Source of the DNA: Microbacterium lushaniae
GTDB lineage: Bacteria > Actinomycetota > Actinomycetes > Actinomycetales > Microbacteriaceae
Assembly (NCBI RefSeq): GCF_008727775.1
Contig: NZ_CP044232.1
Coordinates: forward strand, 310,001 to 374,000
Direction of reading: 5' to 3'
DNA length: 64,000 nt
The notes under the pieces were generated by a model. That model worked only from the letters and a program-made list of their open reading frames with translations, was not told the origin of the DNA and made no database searches. Position 1 is the stretch's first letter. Every line of letters starts with the position of its first letter. A program made the translations under genes and the position numbers. Positions 58,908 to 64,000 of the stretch are shown one piece after another.

Positions 58908-59785
58908 GCGATACCGTCACCGTCGCCGCACCCGCCGTCGCCCCTCGCTCCGCAGGGCGGGCCTTCGCGCCGCTGCTGCGCAGCCCGAGCGGTCTGACGG
59001 GCCTCATCATCGTCGGCGTGTTCGTCCTGCTGTCGATCGCATCCGCGTCGGGTCTCCTGGGAGATCCCAGCGCGCAGGACACCACCGCACGCCTCCAGCC
59101 GCCCTCACCCGCGCATCTGTTCGGCACGGATCAGTTCGGTCGCGACGTGTTCGCCCGCGTCGCGTCCGGGGTCGTCAATTCGGCGCTGGTCGCCCTCGTG
59201 GCCGTGGGCTTCGCCGCTGTGGTCGGAACCGTCGGCGGCGTCGTCTCCGGATATCTGCGCGGCATCGGCGACAGCGTCATCGGCGGCATCACGAACGTGC
59301 TCTTCGCCTTCCCGCCGCTGCTTCTCGCGCTGACGCTGGCATCGGTGTTCACGCGGAACTGGTTCACGGTGGCCGTGGCCATCGCGGTCGTGTACACGCC
59401 CATCTTCGTGCGCGTGACGCGCGGACCCGTGCTTTCGCTGCGCGAGATCGACTACGTCAGCGCCGCCAAGGCCACGGGGATGGGAAGCGTGGGCATCATG
59501 GCCCGGCACATCCTTCCCAACATCACCGGGATCCTCATCGTCCAGATCACCCTCTCGCTGTCGTGGGCGGTGCTCACGGAGGCGTCGCTGAGCTTCCTCG
59601 GCTTCGGCACTCCGCCCCCGGCCGCGTCACTGGGATCGATGGTGTTCGACGCGCAGACGCTCATCGTGGCCGCCCCGTGGACGATGGCCGGACCCGGCCT
59701 CGTGCTGATCCTGCTCATCATCGGACTGAACCTCCTCGGCGACGGACTGCGCGACGCCCTCGACCCCCACCGCAAAGGACGCTGA
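58904..59785 (+). CDS. Peptide-type ABC transporter permease (DppC-like)
   Basis: 293 residues with the DppC N-terminal marker HLFGTDQFGRDVFARVASG, EAA region YVSAAKATGMGSVGIMARHI, and C-terminal NLLGDGLRDALDPH. Pairs with the preceding permease. Followed 4 bp later by murQ. Confidence 0.93.
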   Translation: MSDTVTVAAPAVAPRSAGRAFAPLLRSPSGLTGLIIVGVFVLLSIASASGLLGDPSAQDTTARLQPPSPAHLFGTDQFGRDVFARVASGVVNSALVALVAVGFAAVVGTVGGVVSGYLRGIGDSVIGGITNVLFAFPPLLLALTLASVFTRNWFTVAVAIAVVYTPIFVRVTRGPVLSLREIDYVSAAKATGMGSVGIMARHILPNITGILIVQITLSLSWAVLTEASLSFLGFGTPPPAASLGSMVFDAQTLIVAAPWTMAGPGLVLILLIIGLNLLGDGLRDALDPHRKGR

Positions 59786-59789
59786 CCCG

Positions 59790-60698
59790 GTGAACTTCGA
59801 AACCCTCACGACCGAAGCAGCCGATGCGCGTTACGCCCGGATCGACACGTTCGAGGTCGCCGAGCTGGCCACCCTCATGAACGAGGCCGATCAGGCTGTG
59901 CCCCTGGCCGTTCGCGCGGCGCTGGCACAGATCATCCCCGCCATCGAGGGGGTCGCCGAGCGCATGGAGCGCGGCGGTCGGCTCTTCTACGTCGGTGCCG
60001 GCACGCCCGGACGGATCGGCGTGCTGGATGCGTCGGAGATCCCGCCGACCTTCTCCACGCGCGATCGCGTCATCGGGATCATGGCGGGAGGACCCAGGGC
60101 CGTCGTCGAGGCGGTCGAAGGCGCCGAGGATGACGCCGGCGCGGGCGCGGCCGCGATCGACGCCGCCGGCGTCGGACCCGACGATTCGGTGATCGGGATC
60201 GCCGCCAGCGGGCGGACGCCGTTCGTCATCGGGGCGGTCTCGCGGGCGCGGGAGCGGGGCGCGCTGGGCATCGGGCTGTCGTGCAATTCCGACACGGAAC
60301 TCAGCCGCGCCGCCGATCACGGCATCGAAGTCATCGTCGGGCCGGAGTTCGTCAGCGGATCCACCCGGCTGAAGGCCGGTACCGCCCAGAAGCTCGTGCT
60401 CAACATGTTCTCGACGATCGCGATGATCCGCCTCGGCAAGACCTACGGCAATCTGATGGTTGATGTGAAGGCGTCGAACGAGAAACTCCGTGTGCGCGCG
60501 ACGCGCATCGTGGCGCAGATCGCGGCGGTCGGCCACGAGCGGGCACGCGAGGCGCTGGAGCAGGCGGGGTACTCCGTTCCGGTCGCCGTCGTCGCGCTGC
60601 GCCGGTCACTGCCCATCGAGGAGGCGCGCGCCGTGCTGGATGCGGCGGAAGGCCGATTGCGCGTCGCGCTGGACGAAGGGCAGGAGGCACGGCGATGA
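59790..60698 (+). CDS. murQ: N-acetylmuramic acid 6-phosphate etherase
   Basis: 302 residues. Cleaves the lactyl ether of MurNAc-6-P to GlcNAc-6-P and D-lactate. The SIS-domain start GGRLFYVGAGTPGRIGVLDA, the catalytic-region VEGAEDDAGAG and GIAASGRTPFVIGA are all present. VGAGTPGR replaces the more common VGAGTSGR. GTG start; ATGA overlap with anmK. Confidence 0.93.
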   Translation: MNFETLTTEAADARYARIDTFEVAELATLMNEADQAVPLAVRAALAQIIPAIEGVAERMERGGRLFYVGAGTPGRIGVLDASEIPPTFSTRDRVIGIMAGGPRAVVEAVEGAEDDAGAGAAAIDAAGVGPDDSVIGIAASGRTPFVIGAVSRARERGALGIGLSCNSDTELSRAADHGIEVIVGPEFVSGSTRLKAGTAQKLVLNMFSTIAMIRLGKTYGNLMVDVKASNEKLRVRATRIVAQIAAVGHERAREALEQAGYSVPVAVVALRRSLPIEEARAVLDAAEGRLRVALDEGQEARR

Positions 60699-61891
60699 GG
60701 ATCCTCGGACTGATCTCGGGTACGTCGCACGACGGCATCGACAGTGCCGTCGTCGAGTTCCGCCGCCACGAGGCCGGTCTGGAGGCATTCGTCGTGACCC
60801 ACGGGTCGACGCCGTACACCTCGGAACTCCGTGACCGGCTCGTGCGGGCGCTGCCGCCCCGGAACACCACGTTCGAGGAGGTGGCGCAGCTGGACACGCT
60901 CATCGGGGAGGCCTTCGCGCGCGCCGCCGTCGCCGCGATCGCCGACGCGGGCCCCGTCGACCTGATCGTGTCCCACGGCCAGACGGTGTACCACTGGGTC
61001 GAGGGGCCCCGCGTCCTCGGCACGCTGCAGATCGGGCAGCCGGGGTGGATCGCCGAGGCGACCGGCACGCCCATCCTGTCCGATGTGCGCATCCGCGACA
61101 TCGCCGCCGGAGGGCAGGGCGCGCCCCTGGCCTCCACGATCGATGAACTCATCCTCGCCGGCCGCGCCACGGGCGGCCGGCCCGTCGCCGCCCTGAACCT
61201 CGGCGGGATCTCGAACGTGACCGTCGTCGGGGCCGACCTCCCGCGGGCGTGGGACATCGGCCCGGCCAATGCGCTCATCGACGCGGTCGTCCGCGAGCGG
61301 GGCCTGCACGCCGCCGGCTACGACGAATCCGGCGCGATCGCCGCGTCCGGACGCATCGACGAGGAGCTGCTCGCGGTGCTCCTGGACGAACCGTACTATC
61401 GCCTCCCGGCACCGAAGAGCACCGGCAAGGAGCTGTTCCACCTCGACTACGTGCACGCGGCGCTCGGGCGGCTCGGACGCGAGGTCGACGACGCCGACCT
61501 CCTCGCGACGCTCGCGGCCCTCACCATCCGGACCGTGGCCGACGCGCTCGCCCCGCTCGACCCTGCCGAGGTATTCGTGTCGGGAGGCGGCGTGCACAAC
61601 CGCGTCGTGACGGACGGGATCGCCCGCTCCCTCCCGGGCGCGCGCATCGGGCGCACCGATGAGCTCGGACTGGGGGCGGATGAGAAGGAAGCCGTGCTCA
61701 TGGCCCTGATCGGCTGGCTGTCGTGGCACGGGGTGCCCGGCACGACGCCGAGCGCGACAGGGGCCAGCGGGGGGCGCCTCCTGGGCACACTCACGCCGGG
61801 CGCCGAGCCGCTGCGGCTTCCCGAGCCGTGCCCGCGGCCGGCCTTCCTGCGGATGGCGCCGCCGCAGGCGAGGGCGCGGGAGCATGGCTGA
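60695..61891 (+). CDS. anmK: Anhydro-N-acetylmuramic acid kinase
   Basis: 398 residues. Converts 1,6-anhydro-MurNAc with ATP to MurNAc-6-P, the MurQ substrate. The ATPase loop GLISGTSHDGIDSAVVEF is at the N terminus. SHGQTVYHW and the glycine-rich ALNLGGISNVTVVG and FVSGGGVHNRVV are family motifs. Overlaps both neighbours by a few bases. Confidence 0.93.
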   Translation: MRILGLISGTSHDGIDSAVVEFRRHEAGLEAFVVTHGSTPYTSELRDRLVRALPPRNTTFEEVAQLDTLIGEAFARAAVAAIADAGPVDLIVSHGQTVYHWVEGPRVLGTLQIGQPGWIAEATGTPILSDVRIRDIAAGGQGAPLASTIDELILAGRATGGRPVAALNLGGISNVTVVGADLPRAWDIGPANALIDAVVRERGLHAAGYDESGAIAASGRIDEELLAVLLDEPYYRLPAPKSTGKELFHLDYVHAALGRLGREVDDADLLATLAALTIRTVADALAPLDPAEVFVSGGGVHNRVVTDGIARSLPGARIGRTDELGLGADEKEAVLMALIGWLSWHGVPGTTPSATGASGGRLLGTLTPGAEPLRLPEPCPRPAFLRMAPPQARAREHG

Positions 61892-63032
61892 GAACGACAG
61901 CGAGCCGGCATCGGCGGTGGCGGGCGTCACCGCGCCCCGCGCAGAAGGGCACGCACCGCCGGGGGCCGTGTTCGCCGTCGTCGAGGACGGTCGCACCGAC
62001 GTGTCGGCAAGCGGGGTGGCCGACGTCGAGACCGGTGCGCCGATGACCGTCGCCCACGCGTTCGACCTCGCCTCCGTGAGCAAGACGCTCACCACGCTGA
62101 CGGTTCGGCGCCTGATCCATCTCGGTGCCCTCGCCGATGACACGACCCTCGGAGCGATCCTCGGGGCACGCGCGGGCGGGGCGGCCGAGGTGACGATCGA
62201 CGACCTCCTGCGCCATCGCGCGGGACTGAGGGAGTGGTGGCCGCTGTACCTCGCACCGGAGGCGGTGGCGGATCCCGTCGCCGGCGCCCTGTCCTTGGCC
62301 CCGCGATATCCCCGCGGGGCGGGGCGGCACTATTCCGATCTCGGCATGCAGGCTCTCGGTGCCGTCATCGCCCAGGTGACGGGCTCCGACTTCGCCGCGG
62401 CCGTCCGGCAGGTGCTGCTCGACCCGCTCGCCGCCGCGAGTGTGTCACCCGGCGGCCCCGTCGCCGGCACGCCCGTGGCGGCGGGGCCTGACGGCGACGC
62501 CATCGAGCGCGAGATGGTGCGCAGTGGCGTGCCGTACCCCGTCGACGTGGATGCCGCGGGATTCCCGTGGCGAAGCGGCATCCTGCGCGGTGAGATCGCC
62601 GACGGGAACGCCTTCCACGCCTTCGGAGGCGCGGCAGGTCATGCGGGGTGGTTCGGCGACGCCGAGGGGATGCTGCGGATCGCCGCCGCGATCGCCGCGC
62701 CGGAGGCCTGGGGTCTGGGCGTCGCCAGCGGCGCGGCCTTCCGCACAGCCGTCGACGCCGGGCAGGGGCAGGGTCTCCTCCACTACCGCGTGCGCTGGCG
62801 GGGGAGGGAACGGCTCTTCCTCGGTCACAGCGGCTTCACCGGAACCCTCGTCGCCGCAGCGCCCGCGAGCGACGGTCAGCCCGCGGTGCTCACCGTCCTG
62901 CTGACGAACCGGCTGCACGGCCGGCCCGCACCCCGGAGGGAACACCTCGTGCCCGTCGACCTCCTCTGGCGCGAGGCGATCTCCCGCGCCGACGCCCTCC
63001 TCCACCCCTCGACGACGGGAGCCACTCCGTGA
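61884..63032 (+). CDS. Serine hydrolase, beta-lactamase/class C family
   Basis: 382 residues without a signal peptide. SxxK is SVSK (Ser64-Lys67, in DLASVSKTLTTLT), the tyrosine motif is HYSDLGMQALG, and FLGHSGFTGTLV corresponds to the third conserved box. Members of this family found with murQ/anmK are thought to act on cell-wall fragments (peptidase or esterase). Overlaps anmK by 8 nt and the ATPase start by 4 nt. Confidence 0.87.
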   Translation: MAENDSEPASAVAGVTAPRAEGHAPPGAVFAVVEDGRTDVSASGVADVETGAPMTVAHAFDLASVSKTLTTLTVRRLIHLGALADDTTLGAILGARAGGAAEVTIDDLLRHRAGLREWWPLYLAPEAVADPVAGALSLAPRYPRGAGRHYSDLGMQALGAVIAQVTGSDFAAAVRQVLLDPLAAASVSPGGPVAGTPVAAGPDGDAIEREMVRSGVPYPVDVDAAGFPWRSGILRGEIADGNAFHAFGGAAGHAGWFGDAEGMLRIAAAIAAPEAWGLGVASGAAFRTAVDAGQGQGLLHYRVRWRGRERLFLGHSGFTGTLVAAAPASDGQPAVLTVLLTNRLHGRPAPRREHLVPVDLLWREAISRADALLHPSTTGATP

Positions 63033-64000
63033 CCGCCCCTCTCCTCTCCGTCCGCGACCTGCGGGTCTCCTTCACCACCCCGGGTGGGCGTTTCGACGCC
63101 GTCAAGGGGGTGAGCTTCGACGTCGCCGCCGGCGAGACGGTCGCGATCGTCGGCGAATCCGGCTCCGGCAAGTCCACCGTGGCGGCGAGCATCAACCGGC
63201 TCCTCGCCGAGAACGGACGCATCGCGGCGGGGGAGATCCGCTTCGAGGGGCGCGATCTCACGGGTGTGCCCGAGCGCGAGATGATCTCGCTGCGGGGCGC
63301 GGGCATCGGCATGGTGCCGCAGGACCCCATGTCGAACCTCGATCCGGTGCACACGGTGGGGGCGCAGATCCTGGAGGCGCTCCAGGTGCACGGCCGCCCC
63401 GGCGGGCGCGAGCGCGTCGTGGAACTGCTGGAGTCCGTCGGCATCCCCGATGCGGGGCGGCGCTACCAGCAGTACCCGCACGAATTCTCCGGTGGCATGC
63501 GCCAGCGGGCGCTCATCGCGATGGGGCTCGCGTGCGAGCCGAGACTGCTCATCGCCGACGAGCCCACGAGCGCACTGGATGTGACCGTGCAACGCCGGAT
63601 CCTGGACACGCTGGCGGAACTGACGGGGGAAGCGGGCACCGCGGTCATCCTCATCACCCACGATCTCGCCCTCGCCGCCGAACGCGCCGACCGGGTGCTC
63701 GTGATGTACCGCGGGGAGTTGGTCGAATCCGGTCCCGCCCGCGCGATCCTCGAGGCACCGCACGAGGAGTACACCCAGCGGCTGGTCGCCGCCGCTCCGA
63801 GCTTGGTCACCGTTCCCCTCATCACCCGGCCTCCGGCGGGGCCTGCGCCGGAGACGCTCGTGAGCCTGGAAGGCGTGGGCCGCAGCTATCGGATGCGGGG
63901 GAGTGCGCGCGGCGAGGAGTTCTGGGCCGCCCGCGATGTCAGCTTCACCATCCCGCGCGGACGCACGGTGTCGGTGGTGGGAGAATCCGGGTCGGGCAAA
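63029..64000 (+). CDS. Fused peptide-type ABC ATPase (DppD-DppF), truncated by window end
   Basis: 324 codons visible. The first nucleotide-binding domain is complete: Walker A GESGSGKST (about 45), Q-loop MVPQDPMSNLDPV, signature FSGGMRQRA, Walker B LLIADEPTSALD and H-loop THDLAL. A second domain begins near residue 275 (LVSLEGVGRSYRMRG) and the window ends inside its Walker A. GTG start inside the upstream stop. It energises the binding protein/permease system. Confidence 0.93.
   Translation, partial: MTAPLLSVRDLRVSFTTPGGRFDAVKGVSFDVAAGETVAIVGESGSGKSTVAASINRLLAENGRIAAGEIRFEGRDLTGVPEREMISLRGAGIGMVPQDPMSNLDPVHTVGAQILEALQVHGRPGGRERVVELLESVGIPDAGRRYQQYPHEFSGGMRQRALIAMGLACEPRLLIADEPTSALDVTVQRRILDTLAELTGEAGTAVILITHDLALAAERADRVLVMYRGELVESGPARAILEAPHEEYTQRLVAAAPSLVTVPLITRPPAGPAPETLVSLEGVGRSYRMRGSARGEEFWAARDVSFTIPRGRTVSVVGESGSGK

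Overview
The window looks like chromosome from a high-GC actinobacterium, most likely Microbacteriaceae (Microbacterium-like). The basis is a GC content near 70 percent, strong GC bias at third codon positions, frequent GTG starts, many ATGA/GTGA stop-start overlaps, start codons placed just downstream of -10-like hexamers (leaderless style), a DUF222/13E12 HNH gene, a TreS-like/maltokinase pair and fused DppDF-type ATPases. The genus is inference. No rRNA, CRISPR array or replication origin was seen.

Left block (1-10.2 kb) is a carbohydrate-catabolism locus. A divergent FGGY kinase (cut by the window edge) and a DeoR regulator share an intergenic palindrome. The regulator is followed by a four-carbon-acid-sugar kinase (DUF1537), a class II aldolase, a three-gene sugar ABC importer and a large GH38-like hydrolase. 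An SRPBCC protein and an L-lactate dehydrogenase follow.

The 11.8-27.0 kb stretch is an accessory region at a tRNA-Ser(CGA) gene. The last 24 nt of the tRNA recur exactly at 16.6 and 18.0 kb, and a decayed relative sits at 26.4 kb. Between the copies lie a truncated, frameshifted tyrosine integrase, two divergent sigma-factor/membrane-protein modules (one sigma gene frameshifted), and a pair of tiny overlapping genes bracketed by direct repeats. Further right are two TetR-controlled units (an efflux pump, and a membrane protein-flavoprotein-EthD-hydrolase operon), a DUF2332 gene, and remnants of a RelE-like toxin, an IS110 transposase and a GNAT acetyltransferase.

The 27-53 kb stretch is mostly ordinary chromosome: DivIVA-like, membrane and PASTA proteins, a multicopper oxidase, a VOC protein, the HNH gene, TreS-like/maltokinase, a spermidine-synthase-like protein, a glycosyltransferase, a hydrolase with divergent LysR regulator, and a basic SAP/Rho_N protein. 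It continues with an OsmC-ACT-ArsR operon, a GAPDH with a long N-terminal extension, MFS/AraC, a two-gene ABC exporter, a serine hydrolase, DedA and PadR. One intergenic repeat occurs twice (36.9 and 41.5 kb), and a palindromic repeat is duplicated at 53.7-53.9 kb.

The right end (54-64 kb) holds a manganese catalase and an N-acetylmuramic acid/anhydro-muropeptide utilisation operon. It consists of a divergent RpiR/MurR regulator, a peptide-type ABC importer, murQ, anmK, a serine hydrolase and a fused ATPase that runs off the window.
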